The notes: generated by a model not told the origin, from the letters alone. A DNA stretch of 64,000 nucleotides from Lentzea californiensis (GCF_024648825.1 NZ_JANBBE010000001.1:248001-312000); one strand, 5' to 3'; positions 24,316 through 33,472 are shown, numbered from the stretch's first letter. Numbers and translations: made by a program.

Positions 24316-25523
24316 GTCCTGGCCTCCAGCTTCCTCGGCATCTCGAGCTGCACCTCGGTCCCCTCTCCCGGAGCCGTGCGCAGTCGCACCTCCCCGCCGT
24401 GCCTGGTCATTCTCCCCCGGATGCTGCCCGCGAGGCCATGGCGGTCCTCCGGAACCGCGTCGGGGTCGAATCCCTTGCCGCGGTCGCGCACGAACACCGT
24501 GACCTTCTCCGGCTCCACCTCGGCGTAGACGCTGACCTCGGCCACCCCCGCGTGCTTGGCCGCGTTGACCATCGCCTCCTTCGACGCCTGGACGAGAGCG
24601 AACATCCCGTCCTCCAGCTCGCAGTCGCCGACCACGACCTGGGAGACGGCGATGGCGAAGTCGTCCTCCACCTCCGCGCACGCCTGAGCGATCGCGACAC
24701 TGATGGAGTGCGGCAGTTCGCCCAGCTCACGGCCGTAGAGCCAGCTGCGCAGCTCGCGTTCCTGGCTGCGGGCCAGGCGCTTGACCTCACGCGGCGACTC
24801 GGACTGCTTCTGGATCAGCGCCAGCGTCTGCAGCACCGAGTCGTGCAGGTGGGCGGCGATCTCGGCGCGTTCCTCGGTGCGGATGCGCGCACGGCGTTCC
24901 GAGTCGAGATCACGCACCAGGCGCACCCACAGCGGCACGGTCAGCACCGCGACACCGATCAGCGTCGCCAGCACGGAGAGCACGACGGTCGAGAGGTTCT
25001 GGACGGAGTCGTTCACCACGAGGAACGCGGCGACCCCCGCCACGACCAGCGCGCTTCCCGCGACCGTCCGCACGATGCCCGTCTTCCCCTGCGAGAAGGC
25101 CCCGTCCCTCCAGCGGCGTCGCTGGGCCTCGTCCGCCTCACGCCACACGACCGCGGCACCGATCAGCGCCACGGCGATCGGCCCGGTGATCCACCCGCTC
25201 CACGCTCCCCCGAGCAGGCCGGTGAACACCGCGACGCCGACGCCGAGGGCGGCGAGGCCCACGGCCTGCTGCCACTCCTTGCGGTCCTTGTCGGTCTCCG
25301 GTTCCGCCACCGCCGACTGCGGGACGAACATCCAGAGCAACGCGTAGGCGATGATCCCGGCCCCGCTGAACGCGCCGAGCACGGCGAAGATCGCGCGCAC
25401 CCAGAAGACGGGTGCGCCGAGATGGTCGGCCAGTCCGCTCGCGACGCCCGCGACCACCCGGCCGGTGCGTCGACGGCGCATCGGCTCAATGCGTGCACTC
25501 ACCGGCTGATCGTCACACGTCAT
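24312..25523 (-). CDS. PspC-domain sensor histidine kinase
   Basis: The start at 25523 (MTCDDQPVSARIEPMRRRR) gives 403 residues. The N-terminus is a PspC domain (GRVVAGVASGLADHLGAPVFWVRAIFAVLG) with its membrane hairpin. More membrane helices follow, then a HisKA_3 dimerisation segment with the phospho-acceptor His in IAAHLHDSVLQTLALIQ. An HATPase_c domain completes it (EAMVNAAKHAGV, VRDRGKGFDPDAV, HGLAGSIRGR). Together with the overlapping response regulator it forms an envelope-stress type system. It is divergent from another PspC/LiaF-like gene. Confidence 0.9.
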   Translation of the reverse strand: MTCDDQPVSARIEPMRRRRTGRVVAGVASGLADHLGAPVFWVRAIFAVLGAFSGAGIIAYALLWMFVPQSAVAEPETDKDRKEWQQAVGLAALGVGVAVFTGLLGGAWSGWITGPIAVALIGAAVVWREADEAQRRRWRDGAFSQGKTGIVRTVAGSALVVAGVAAFLVVNDSVQNLSTVVLSVLATLIGVAVLTVPLWVRLVRDLDSERRARIRTEERAEIAAHLHDSVLQTLALIQKQSESPREVKRLARSQERELRSWLYGRELGELPHSISVAIAQACAEVEDDFAIAVSQVVVGDCELEDGMFALVQASKEAMVNAAKHAGVAEVSVYAEVEPEKVTVFVRDRGKGFDPDAVPEDRHGLAGSIRGRMTRHGGEVRLRTAPGEGTEVQLEMPRKLEART

Positions 25524-25560
25524 GGCTGCTTGTTCATCAGGGATGACCCCGGTTCCGCGA

Positions 25561-25579
25561 ATCAGGGCTGGTCCCTGAT
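25561..25579. promoter_or_regulatory. Inverted repeat in the divergent PspC promoter region
   Basis: ATCAGGG (25561-25567), five bases, then CCCTGAT (25573-25579) form a perfect dyad. A further ATCAGGG copy occurs at 25536-25542. They lie in the 90-bp spacer between the sensor-kinase gene and the LiaF-like gene, so autoregulation by the response regulator is likely. This is inferred from position only. Confidence 0.5.
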
Positions 25580-25613
25580 GTGGTTCCAGGCGTGACAGCG
25601 CACTGTTGTCGTC

Positions 25614-26798
25614 GTGAGCGGGACTGAGAAGGCAATGCAGGGCGTGGCGGACACGCTCAGAGAGTTCTGGGCCCACCGTCCGGTGCGGCCCCGTGCAGGT
25701 CGCAAAGCCGGTGGTGTGGCCACCGGTATCGCCCTGCGCTACCAGATCGACCCGGTGATCGTCCGGATCGCGTTCGTCGCGCTCGCCTTGGCGGGCGGCG
25801 TCGGCGTGCCGGTGTACCTCGCCGGTTGGTTGCTGCTGCCCGAGGAGGGGGACTCGGTCTCACCCCTGGAGTCGCTGGTCAACAAGGGCTCCAGCTCGAT
25901 GTCGCACGGCCAGACGGTGCTGCTGGGCATCCTGATGTTCCCCGCGCTGGCGTTCACCTTCGGGAGCAACAGCGGGTTCGAGGTCTTCGTGACGCTGGCC
26001 GCGACGATCGCGTGCGTCTACCTGCTGCAGAAGAACCGCGGGCACCTGCAGCCGGCCGCCACGCTGACCGAGCCCGCACCGGTGCCACCGGCACCGGGAG
26101 CGCCGGCCTGGGACCCGCTGGGCGCCGCACCGTTCGCCTGGGACCTGCCCGAACCCACCCCCGTCCCGACGCCCCAGCCGCCGACGCACCGGCCGCGCAA
26201 GCCGCGCATCGGGCTGATGACGCTGGGCGTGGCGACGCTGGTGGTCGCCGGCTCCGTGATCGCGGGTGCCTGGGTGCCGTGGTTCACCGTGGCGCACACC
26301 ATCGGCCTGCTGATCGCGGTGCTGGCGGCGGGCCTGCTGATCGGTTCGTTCACCGGCGGCGGCCGCAGCCTGGTCTGGCTGCTCGTCCCGCTGTCCGTGG
26401 TCGGCTTCGGCCTGACCGCCGTCGACTTCGACGGCAGCCCCAGCAAGCTGAGCAGCTTCAACGAGACGCCCAAGTCCGTCGGCGACGTCCGCGACCGGTA
26501 CGAGACCAGCGTCGGCAGCGTCACGCTCGACCTGCGGCAACTCCCGGACGCCGGCGAGGTGCGCACCGCGATCGAGGTGGAGCTCGGCGAGGTGGAGGTG
26601 CACGTGCCGAGGAACGCGGACGTGACGTACCGGTGCGAGGCCTCGTCCATCGGCGACCTCGACTGCCTCGGCAAGCGGGCGGAGGGCAGCAGCGTGGACG
26701 TCAGCGGCAAGGACCTCGGCGAGAACGGCGAGGGCGGCCTGAAGATCGAGCTCGACGTGCAGGCGAGCGTCGGAGAGGTGAAGGTGCTCCGTGGCTGA
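25614..26798 (+). CDS. PspC-domain membrane protein with LiaF-like C-terminus
   Basis: The 394-residue product has an N-terminal PspC domain (RKAGGVATGIALRYQIDPVIVRIAF at about 30-55, then a membrane hairpin). Several further membrane segments and a Pro-rich stretch follow near residues 150-200. The C-terminal domain of about 115 residues is beta-strand rich (VGSVTLDLRQLP, VELGEVEVHVPRNADV), as in LiaF/DUF2154-type domains that inhibit LiaS-like kinases. The divergent PspC kinase is a natural partner. The GTG start is used. Confidence 0.82.
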   Translation: MSGTEKAMQGVADTLREFWAHRPVRPRAGRKAGGVATGIALRYQIDPVIVRIAFVALALAGGVGVPVYLAGWLLLPEEGDSVSPLESLVNKGSSSMSHGQTVLLGILMFPALAFTFGSNSGFEVFVTLAATIACVYLLQKNRGHLQPAATLTEPAPVPPAPGAPAWDPLGAAPFAWDLPEPTPVPTPQPPTHRPRKPRIGLMTLGVATLVVAGSVIAGAWVPWFTVAHTIGLLIAVLAAGLLIGSFTGGGRSLVWLLVPLSVVGFGLTAVDFDGSPSKLSSFNETPKSVGDVRDRYETSVGSVTLDLRQLPDAGEVRTAIEVELGEVEVHVPRNADVTYRCEASSIGDLDCLGKRAEGSSVDVSGKDLGENGEGGLKIELDVQASVGEVKVLRG

Positions 26799-26982
26799 GC
26801 AGGGAATGCGCAGGCGGATCGACCCCGTGACGCTGGTCTTCGGGATCGGCGGCGGGCTGGTGGCGGCCTACGTGCTGAGCAACGGGTCGTTCCAGTTCGA
26901 CTTCCGGTGGGCGCTCGGGGGGACGGCCATCGTGGTCGGCCTGGTGCTGCTGACGAACTCGCTGCGGCGCAAGAGCCACTGA
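26791..26982 (+). CDS. Small two-helix membrane protein
   Basis: The 63-residue frame overlaps the end of the PspC/LiaF-like gene by 8 bases and starts at GTG (MAEQGMRRRIDPVTLVFG). Two hydrophobic helices flank a short polar loop (SNGSFQFDFRW), with a basic tail (SLRRKSH). The layout suits an accessory membrane subunit co-translated with its neighbour. A terminator follows within 25 bp. Confidence 0.7.
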   Translation: MAEQGMRRRIDPVTLVFGIGGGLVAAYVLSNGSFQFDFRWALGGTAIVVGLVLLTNSLRRKSH

Positions 26983-27003
26983 CGCAAGAGCGCTGACTTA
27001 CGA

Positions 27004-27031
27004 GAAAGGCCCCGGTCTCCCGGGGCCTTTC
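27004..27031. terminator. Bidirectional terminator between the LiaF-like operon and guaA
   Basis: GAAAGGCCCCGG (27004-27015) pairs with CCGGGGCCTTTC (27020-27031) around a TCTC loop. Reading minus it ends in A/T-containing sequence. It lies between convergent genes. Confidence 0.8.
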
Positions 27032-27037
27032 TTCACG

Positions 27038-28597
27038 TCACTCCCACTCGATGGTGCCCGGCGGCTTGGACGTCACGTCCAGCACCACGCGGTTGACCTC
27101 CGCCACCTCGTTGGTGATCCGGGTCGAGATCCGCTCCAGCACCTCGTACGGCAGGCGCGTCCAGTCCGCGGTCATCGCGTCCTCGGACGACACCGGGCGC
27201 AGCACGATCGGGTGGCCGTAGGTGCGGCCGTCGCCCTGGACGCCGACGCTGCGGACGTCGGCGAGCAGCACGACCGGGCACTGCCAGATCTGCCGGTCGA
27301 GACCGGCCAGGGTGAGTTCCTCGCGTGCGATGGCGTCGGCCTGGCGCAGCGTGTCGAGGCGGTCCTGGGTGACCTCGCCGATGATGCGGATGCCGAGGCC
27401 GGGGCCTGGGAACGGCTGGCGCTGCACGATCGTCTCGGGCAGGCCGAGCTCGGTGCCGACGCGGCGGACCTCGTCCTTGAACAGCGCGCGCAGCGGCTCG
27501 ACCAGTTCGAACTGCAGGTCGTCCGGCAGGCCGCCGACGTTGTGGTGCGACTTGATGTTCGCGGTGCCCGCGCCGCCGCCGGACTCGACGACGTCCGGGT
27601 AGAGCGTGCCCTGGACCAGGAACTTGTAGTCGCCCTCGGCCTTGAGGTCGCGCTCGGCCTGCTCGAACACGCGGATGAACTCGCGGCCGATGATCTTGCG
27701 CTTCTCCTCCGGGTCCGTGACGCCGGCCAGGGCGTTGAGGAACCGCTCGCGCGCGTCGACCGTCACCAGGCGGATGCCCGTGGCGGCCACGTAGTCGCGC
27801 TCGACCTGGGCGCGCTCGCCGGAGCGCAGCAGGCCGTGGTCGACGAAGACGCACGTGAGGCGGTCGCCGATGGCGCGCTGGACCAGGGCGGCCGCGACGG
27901 CGGAGTCGACGCCGCCGGACAGGCCGCAGATCGCCTTGCCGTCACCGATCTGCTCGCGGATCCGCGTGACCTGCTCGTCCACGATGGACGACGTGGTCCA
28001 CTGCGGGCGGATGCCCGCGATCTCGTGCAGGAACCGGCGCAGCACCTCCTGGCCGTGCGGAGAGTGGTGCACCTCCGGGTGGTACTGCACACCGGCGAAG
28101 CGGCGCTCGGTGTCCTCGAACGCGGCGACGGGCGCGCCCTCGCTGGTCGCGGTGACGGCGAAGCCCTCGGGCGCCTTGGTGACGGCGTCGCCGTGGCTCA
28201 TCCAGACCGGGTGGCTCGCGGGGAGTTCCTGGTGCAGCGACCCGCCCTCGGCCGGCACGCTCAGGTCGGTGCGGCCGTACTCGCGGGTGCCGGTCTGTTC
28301 AACTGCGCCGCCAAGTGCGCGCGCCATCGCCTGGAAGCCGTAACAGATGCCGAAGACCGGGACCCCGGTCTCGAACAGCTTCGGGTCGACCTGCGGCGCG
28401 TTCTCCGCGTAGACGCTCGACGGGCCACCGGACAGAACGATGGCCAGCGGGTTCTTGTCGAGGATCTCGCTGACGGTCGCGGTGTGCGGAACGACCTCGG
28501 AGTAGACCTGGGCCTCGCGGACGCGGCGGGCGATCAGCTGCGCGTACTGGGCGCCGAAGTCGACGACGAGAACAGGGCGGTTGCTGGTGTCGGACAC
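27038..28597 (-). CDS. guaA: GMP synthase (glutamine-hydrolysing)
   Basis: The 519-residue enzyme converts XMP to GMP using glutamine and ATP. The glutaminase domain comes first: the oxyanion region is SGGPSSVY, the nucleophile Cys is about residue 85 in GICYGFQ, and the His-Glu dyad is in VQYHPEV. The ATP-pyrophosphatase domain follows ([15 protein letters not shown]-loop). The C-terminal dimerisation domain ends in PPGTIEWE, the family's standard end. The GTG start is 19 bp from the divergent phosphotransferase start. Position next to guaB3/guaB fits a guanine-nucleotide cluster. Confidence 0.97.
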   Translation of the reverse strand: MSDTSNRPVLVVDFGAQYAQLIARRVREAQVYSEVVPHTATVSEILDKNPLAIVLSGGPSSVYAENAPQVDPKLFETGVPVFGICYGFQAMARALGGAVEQTGTREYGRTDLSVPAEGGSLHQELPASHPVWMSHGDAVTKAPEGFAVTATSEGAPVAAFEDTERRFAGVQYHPEVHHSPHGQEVLRRFLHEIAGIRPQWTTSSIVDEQVTRIREQIGDGKAICGLSGGVDSAVAAALVQRAIGDRLTCVFVDHGLLRSGERAQVERDYVAATGIRLVTVDARERFLNALAGVTDPEEKRKIIGREFIRVFEQAERDLKAEGDYKFLVQGTLYPDVVESGGGAGTANIKSHHNVGGLPDDLQFELVEPLRALFKDEVRRVGTELGLPETIVQRQPFPGPGLGIRIIGEVTQDRLDTLRQADAIAREELTLAGLDRQIWQCPVVLLADVRSVGVQGDGRTYGHPIVLRPVSSEDAMTADWTRLPYEVLERISTRITNEVAEVNRVVLDVTSKPPGTIEWE

Positions 28598-28616
28598 GCC
28601 GCCAAGGATCTCATGC

Positions 28617-29351
28617 GTGGACGGTGAACTGCTGACCGGTGGCGGGCTGAACCAGGTGTTCAGGGTGGGTGACGCGGTGCGACGGCCGGCCGGGCCGTGG
28701 GCTCCTCGGGTGCACGAGTTGCTGCGACGCTTGGCGCCTCTGGGGATCGCGCCGGTTCCCCTCGGGCTCGACGCCGAGCACGAACTGCTCAGCTACCTGC
28801 CCGGTGACGTTGGCCACGTGCCCCCTTCGGGCGACACGACGTTGATCGAGTCGGCCCGGTTGCTGCGGCGGCTGCACGACGAGACGTCTCGTCTCGTGGC
28901 AGATTGCCGAGACGAGACGTCTCGTCTCGCCGAGCTGAAACGAGACGAGACGTCTCGTCTCGGGATCGGCCTGGACGGGTGGCAGTTCGCGGCCAGGGAG
29001 CCGGTGGAAGTGGTGCTGCACGGTGATTTCGCGCCGTACAACATCGTGTTCGCGGACGGGCGCCCCACTGGCGTGTTCGACTGGGACGGCGCGCACCCAG
29101 GCCCGCGCTGGTGGGACGTCAGCTGGGCGATCATCCAGTTCGTGCTGGCCCTGCCGGACGACCGCGAACGGCGCACCCTGCTGTTCTGCGAGACGTACGG
29201 AATCGAGTACGTGGCCGAGCACGTGCTGATCCGGCTGGACGACATGATCCAGACGATTCGGAAGCATCCGGCATTCGTGCTCCAACGGGCCGAACGGCAT
29301 GACGACCACTACTTGAAGCTCATCGAGTACGTGCAGGCCAATAGGGCTTAA
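28617..29351 (+). CDS. Aminoglycoside-phosphotransferase-family protein with a triple DETSRL insertion
   Basis: GTG at 28617 gives 244 residues. The kinase-like core shows [14 protein letters not shown] at the start, LLRRLHDET in the linker helix, the catalytic loop [12 protein letters not shown], and the Mg-binding [17 protein letters not shown]. The family includes antibiotic kinases and choline-kinase-like enzymes; the substrate is unknown. Between the LLRRLH helix and the GWQF strand the protein has three 11-residue repeats beginning DETSRL, encoded by palindromic DNA (28878-28962). The expected linker is short, so these appear to be an in-frame insertion. The start is divergent from guaA, 19 bp away. 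Confidence 0.8.
   Translation: MDGELLTGGGLNQVFRVGDAVRRPAGPWAPRVHELLRRLAPLGIAPVPLGLDAEHELLSYLPGDVGHVPPSGDTTLIESARLLRRLHDETSRLVADCRDETSRLAELKRDETSRLGIGLDGWQFAAREPVEVVLHGDFAPYNIVFADGRPTGVFDWDGAHPGPRWWDVSWAIIQFVLALPDDRERRTLLFCETYGIEYVAEHVLIRLDDMIQTIRKHPAFVLQRAERHDDHYLKLIEYVQANRA
28878..28962. repeat. Three palindromic 33-bp repeats inside the phosphotransferase gene
   Basis: Dyads centred at 28885.5, 28918.5 and 28951.5 are spaced exactly 33 bp apart. Copies 2 and 3 are perfect 22-bp palindromes (CGAGACGAGAC plus its complement at 28908-28929 and 28941-28962). Copy 1 is a 16-bp palindrome (28878-28893). Each encodes DETSRL in frame, followed by variable residues (VADCR, AELKR, GIGLD). Related inverted repeats with a GTT spacer occur at 44324-44340 and 44420-44444. 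Confidence 0.85.
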
Positions 29352-29352
29352 C

Positions 29353-30807
29353 GTGGTTCTCATGGACGCGTTCACGCCGCAACCCAGGCCGTGCTGGGTC
29401 GCCGGCCGCCCCGAGCAGGGCGAGCAGGCGCTAGAGGTCTTCCACCCGTTCGACGGCACCGCGGTCGCCTCGGTGGCCGTGCCGGGCAGAGATCAGGTGG
29501 AACGCGCGGTCGCGGCGGCGGCGTCCGTCGCGAAGGAGTTCCGGCGAACACCGGCGCACGTGCGGGCGGAGGCGCTGCTGCAGGTGTCGCGGACGCTGGC
29601 CGAACGCGCTGAGGAGATCGCCGAGACGATCACCGCCGAGAACGGCAAACCGCTGAAGTGGGCCGAGGTCGAGGTGCAGCGCGCGGTCAACACGTTCCGC
29701 TTCGCCGCGGAGGAGGCGCGCCGGTTCACCGGTGGGTTGCAGCGGCTCGACACCGACGCCGGTGGCGTGGGCCGGATGGCGATCGTCCGGCACGTGCCGC
29801 GCGGGCCCGTGCTGGCCGTGGCGCCGTTCAACTTCCCGCTGAACCTGGTGGCGCACAAGGTCGCGCCGGCGCTCGCGGTGGGTGCGCCGGTGATCGTGAA
29901 GCCCGCCTCGGCGACGCCGCTGAGCTCGTTGCTGCTGGGCGAGGTCCTGGCCGAGACCGATCTGCCCGAAGGCGCGTTCTCGATCCTTCCCGTGCGAGGC
30001 AAGGACATGGACGCCCTGGTGAAGGACGAGCGGCTGCCGGTCATCTCGTTCACCGGGTCGACGAAGGTCGGCTGGTCGTTGATGGAAGCCGTGCCGCGCA
30101 AGCACGTCGTGATGGAGCTGGGTTCCAACGCGGCCGCCATCATCTGTCCTGACTGGACTGATCTGGACCACGCGGCGCAGCGCATCGCGACGTTCGGCAA
30201 CTACCAGGCCGGGCAGTCGTGCATCGCCGTGCAGCGCGTGATCGTGGACCGGTCGAAGGCCGGGGAGTTCGTGCCCAAGCTCGTGGAAGCCGTTGCCGCG
30301 CTGAAGACCGGCGACCCGCACGACCCCGAGGTCGAGGTCGGGCCGTTGATCGACGAGGACAACGCCCGGCGCGTCGAGGAATGGGTCAACATGGCCACCG
30401 ACGTCGGCGCGAAGGTGCTGCTGGGCGGCAAGCGGACCGGGGCGACGGTCGAGCCGACGGTGCTCGCGGACGTGCCGAAGACCGCCAAGGTGTGGACCGA
30501 GGAGATCTTCGGGCCGGTGCTCGTGGTGTCCGTCGCGGACGGCGTCGAGGACGCGTTCGCGCAGGCCAACGACAGCAGGTACGGCCTGCAGGCCGGGGTG
30601 TTCACCCGTGACGTGCAGGTGGCGTTCGAGGCCGCGGCCGAGCTCGAGGTCGGTGGCGTGATCATCGGTGACGTGCCGTCCTACCGCGCCGACCAGATGC
30701 CGTACGGCGGCGTGAAGGGGTCGGGCACCGGGCGCGAGGGCGTCCGGTCGGCGATGGAGGACTTCACCGAGGAACGGGTGACCGTGCTGACCGGGATCCA
30801 GCTCTAG
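29353..30807 (+). CDS. NAD(P)-dependent aldehyde dehydrogenase family protein
   Basis: The 484-residue enzyme has the ALDH fold. The cofactor site includes APFNFPLNLVAHK and ISFTGSTKVGW. The base Glu is in VMELGSNA, and the nucleophile Cys is in YQAGQSCIAVQR. EEIFGPVLVV and PYGGVKGSGTGREG complete the family pattern. Asn replaces the usual Gly in the ELG-G-N segment (ELGSNAA). Substrate cannot be told; such enzymes often oxidise succinate semialdehyde or aromatic aldehydes. The GTG at 29353 follows AGGG closely, and an ATG three codons later is an alternative. It converges with the oxidase gene. Confidence 0.9.
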   Translation: MVLMDAFTPQPRPCWVAGRPEQGEQALEVFHPFDGTAVASVAVPGRDQVERAVAAAASVAKEFRRTPAHVRAEALLQVSRTLAERAEEIAETITAENGKPLKWAEVEVQRAVNTFRFAAEEARRFTGGLQRLDTDAGGVGRMAIVRHVPRGPVLAVAPFNFPLNLVAHKVAPALAVGAPVIVKPASATPLSSLLLGEVLAETDLPEGAFSILPVRGKDMDALVKDERLPVISFTGSTKVGWSLMEAVPRKHVVMELGSNAAAIICPDWTDLDHAAQRIATFGNYQAGQSCIAVQRVIVDRSKAGEFVPKLVEAVAALKTGDPHDPEVEVGPLIDEDNARRVEEWVNMATDVGAKVLLGGKRTGATVEPTVLADVPKTAKVWTEEIFGPVLVVSVADGVEDAFAQANDSRYGLQAGVFTRDVQVAFEAAAELEVGGVIIGDVPSYRADQMPYGGVKGSGTGREGVRSAMEDFTEERVTVLTGIQL

Positions 30808-32183
30808 AGCCCCTGCGGGAACGCCAGCACGCGGTCCGGGTCGTAACGTCGCGCGACTTTCCTGAGTCGCGCGAGGTTGCGGCCGTAGTAGGCGGTCGGC
30901 CAGTCGGGCATCTCCGGGTCGATGTAGTTCACGTACCCGGTGTTGCCCGCGCCGAGCCCGTCGCGCACGGTTGCGAGCACCTGGCGGGCCTCCGCCTCCG
31001 TCCGGTTCTCGGCGTCCATGAAGATCTGGGCGCTGGCCCTCGCATCGCGGTGCGGGAACGCCGTGGCGTCCGGCGCGACCCTGCCGAGCGCGCCGCCGAA
31101 CGAGTCGAACAGGATCGCGCCGTCGCTCTGCCCGTGCATCAGGCCCGTGACCCGCTCGCCGGGTACGTGGTCGCGGAGCATGCGCGACGACGCCGCGAAC
31201 CGGAAGCCAGGCCCGGGATTGCCCGCGTAGTAGCGCATCGTCTCCAGGTAGCTCATCTCCTGGACCGTGCGCGTCGCGGCCGGCATCCTGTCCAGCAACG
31301 GCTCCAGGTCCTTCTTCGGGCCGACGTACGCACCGCCGATGTTCGTGGCAGCCGCCGGGTCCGCGTCGACCGTGCAGTTCGACCAGAGTTCGTCGGGCGC
31401 CTGAACCATCCACTCCTGCCACGCGTCCAGCGCGTCCGCCGCCGCCCCCGCCGGGTAGACGAGCTTGAACACGGTCAGGCCGGGCGCGGGAGCGGTGCGG
31501 AAGGTGAACTCCGTGACGATGCCGAAGTTGCCGCCACCACCGCCGCGCAACGCCCAGTACAGGTCGGGTTCCTCGTGCGCGGAGGCGGTGCGCAGGCACC
31601 CGTCCGGCGTGACGATCCTGGCGCTGAGCAGGCGGTCGCTGGTGAGGCCGTACTTGCGGCCGAGCACGCTGATGCCGCCGCCGAGCGCGAGCCCGCCGAT
31701 GCCGACCGAACGGCACGTACCCGCGGGCAGGGCCTGGCCGGCGGCGCCGACCGCCTCGTAGACGGGCAGCAGTTGCGCGCCCGCGCCGACCCGTGCGCGA
31801 GTGCCGGCGACGGTCACCGCCGACATCGCGGCGAGGTCGACGACCAGGCCGTTCTCGGGCAGCGAGTAGGCGGCGTAGCTGTGCTTTCCGCTGCGTGCGG
31901 CGACCGGGATGCGTTCGTGCGACGCGAACTCCAGGCACGCCTGCACGTCCTCGGGCCGGACGCACCTCGCGATCGCGGCCGGCCTGCGGTGCGCGTAGAT
32001 CGTGTTCCACGGCACGCGGAGCGCGTCGTACCCCGGATCCCCTGGCAGCACGAGCCGGTCGCCCAGCCTCCTGCGCAGCCTCGCCCAGTCGGTACCGGCG
32101 GCTGCGGCGGTCGCGGTGCCCATCCCCAAGCTCGCGACGCCGAGTGCGGTCCCCTGCAAGAAAGTTCGCCTGTTCACCCGCAT
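30804..32183 (-). CDS. Tat-exported FAD-linked oxidase, berberine-bridge-enzyme type
   Basis: The start at 32183 (MRVNRRTFLQGTALGVASLG) gives 459 residues with a twin-arginine signal, so a folded flavoprotein is exported. FAD domain motifs: RSGKHSYAAYS, with the His that normally carries an 8-alpha-histidyl FAD link, and GTCRSVGIGGLALGGG, whose Cys matches the second covalent site of bicovalent enzymes. A BBE C-terminal segment (YVNYIDPEM, YYGRNLARLRKVARRYDP) completes it. It is the last gene of a four-gene minus-strand run, 35 bp after the monooxygenase. Substrate (sugar, alkaloid, polyketide) is unknown. Confidence 0.88.
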   Translation of the reverse strand: MRVNRRTFLQGTALGVASLGMGTATAAAAGTDWARLRRRLGDRLVLPGDPGYDALRVPWNTIYAHRRPAAIARCVRPEDVQACLEFASHERIPVAARSGKHSYAAYSLPENGLVVDLAAMSAVTVAGTRARVGAGAQLLPVYEAVGAAGQALPAGTCRSVGIGGLALGGGISVLGRKYGLTSDRLLSARIVTPDGCLRTASAHEEPDLYWALRGGGGGNFGIVTEFTFRTAPAPGLTVFKLVYPAGAAADALDAWQEWMVQAPDELWSNCTVDADPAAATNIGGAYVGPKKDLEPLLDRMPAATRTVQEMSYLETMRYYAGNPGPGFRFAASSRMLRDHVPGERVTGLMHGQSDGAILFDSFGGALGRVAPDATAFPHRDARASAQIFMDAENRTEAEARQVLATVRDGLGAGNTGYVNYIDPEMPDWPTAYYGRNLARLRKVARRYDPDRVLAFPQGL

Positions 32184-32218
32184 GACGTGGACACGTCCGG
32201 TTCGCATCGTGGGTTGCC

Positions 32219-33472
32219 CTACCAGCCGAGCGCGCGTTGTTTCACCTGTTCGTCGCAACGGTGTGCGGCGACGTGCCCGTCCGGCCTGATCAGCCGTCCG
32301 TCCTCCGCGGTGAAGCCCGGCCCCGCCGTGCGGGAGTCCGGGATCAGCTCGCCGCCGTCGGTCGTCAGCGGGGAGTTCTCGTAGGAGAACGGGGTGAAGA
32401 GCCTGCCCGAGTCGATGCCCTCGCCGGATTCGAGCGCCTGCTGCCGGTGTGCCCGTTCCCCGGGAGTGCGCGGTACGAGGAACCGCATGGTGTCGCCGGT
32501 GATGCGGAGGTTCTCGTCCGCGGCGGCGCCGCGTTCGGCGTCGTAGGAGTCGAGCAGGTGCGGGCCGGCCTCACCTCTCCGGTCGGCAGCGATCTTCCAG
32601 GCCGCGTTGTCGGCGTCGCAGATGCCGGAGTTCAGGCCGCGGGCGCCGAACGGGCTCATGACGTGCGCCGCGTCGCCGGCCAGCAGAACCCTGTCGTCGC
32701 GGAGTTTCGCGGCTCGGCGCTGGTGGAAGCGGTAGGTGGACTGCCAGACGACCTCGTACGGCTTGGCACCGACGATCACGCGGACGTGGGCGTCGGTGAG
32801 CTCGACGTCCTCGGCGACCTGCCAGTCGATCCTCCAGACACCGTCCGGTTGCGGGTGCAGGAGGACCTGACGTCCGGGATTCCACGGCGGGTCGAAGTAG
32901 AAGCGACGTTCGGGTGTCTCGAAGTCCAGGTCGACGCGGACGTCGGCGATGATGAACCTGTCGTCGAACGAGAAGCCCTCGAACGGGATGTTCAGGAGCT
33001 GTCGCACCGTGGAGTGCACGCCGTCCGCCGCGATGCAGTGGGTGGCCCTGATTCCATCCTGTGTGGACACTCCCTCCTCGTCCTGGGTGAGGGCTTCGAG
33101 GGCGTGCCCGTAGCGGAGCTCGACCAGCGGTTCGGCGCGGACCCGTTCCTCCAGCAGCTGTTCGACGACGGTCTGCGGCGTGTTCACGAACGGCGGGAAA
33201 CCCTTGGCCTGAGGGAAGGTCAGGGTGAGCACCTCGCGGTCGCGGTGGTAGGTGCGGCCGGTGTACCAGGTGACGCCCGCGTCGGCGACGGCCTGCCCGA
33301 CGCCGATCCGTTCGAGGACCTCCAGGACGTCCCGCTGGACGCAGATCGAACGGCTGCCCGTCCGCGCGCGCCTCGGCTCCTTCTCCAGGACGACGCTCGG
33401 TACACCGGCTCTCGCGAGGAACAGCGCCGACGCCAGCCCCACCGGTCCGGCACCGACCACCAGGACCGTCAT
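32219..33472 (-). CDS. FAD-dependent aromatic monooxygenase (PHBH fold)
   Basis: The 417-residue product starts MTVLVVGAGPVGLASALFLARAG, the Rossmann GxGxxG. The DG motif is in CIAADGVHSTVRQLL, and the flavin motif GDAAHVMSPFGARGLNSG is near residue 270. These mark class A flavoprotein hydroxylases of aromatic compounds or polyketides. Its ATG overlaps the stop of the upstream metallo-hydrolase gene (ATGA), so the genes are coupled. The C-terminal part is shortened compared with enzymes that carry a thioredoxin-like domain. Confidence 0.9.
   Translation of the reverse strand: MTVLVVGAGPVGLASALFLARAGVPSVVLEKEPRRARTGSRSICVQRDVLEVLERIGVGQAVADAGVTWYTGRTYHRDREVLTLTFPQAKGFPPFVNTPQTVVEQLLEERVRAEPLVELRYGHALEALTQDEEGVSTQDGIRATHCIAADGVHSTVRQLLNIPFEGFSFDDRFIIADVRVDLDFETPERRFYFDPPWNPGRQVLLHPQPDGVWRIDWQVAEDVELTDAHVRVIVGAKPYEVVWQSTYRFHQRRAAKLRDDRVLLAGDAAHVMSPFGARGLNSGICDADNAAWKIAADRRGEAGPHLLDSYDAERGAAADENLRITGDTMRFLVPRTPGERAHRQQALESGEGIDSGRLFTPFSYENSPLTTDGGELIPDSRTAGPGFTAEDGRLIRPDGHVAAHRCDEQVKQRALGW

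Noticed and set aside
28581..28616. Longer N-terminus of the phosphotransferase gene overlapping guaA
   Set aside because: It would overlap the guaA start and has no ribosome site; the GTG at 28617 fits the family start.
29431..32010. An 859-codon minus-strand frame spanning the aldehyde dehydrogenase and oxidase genes
   Set aside because: It is the antisense and frame shadow of two real genes, with Arg/His/Gly-rich low-information sequence.
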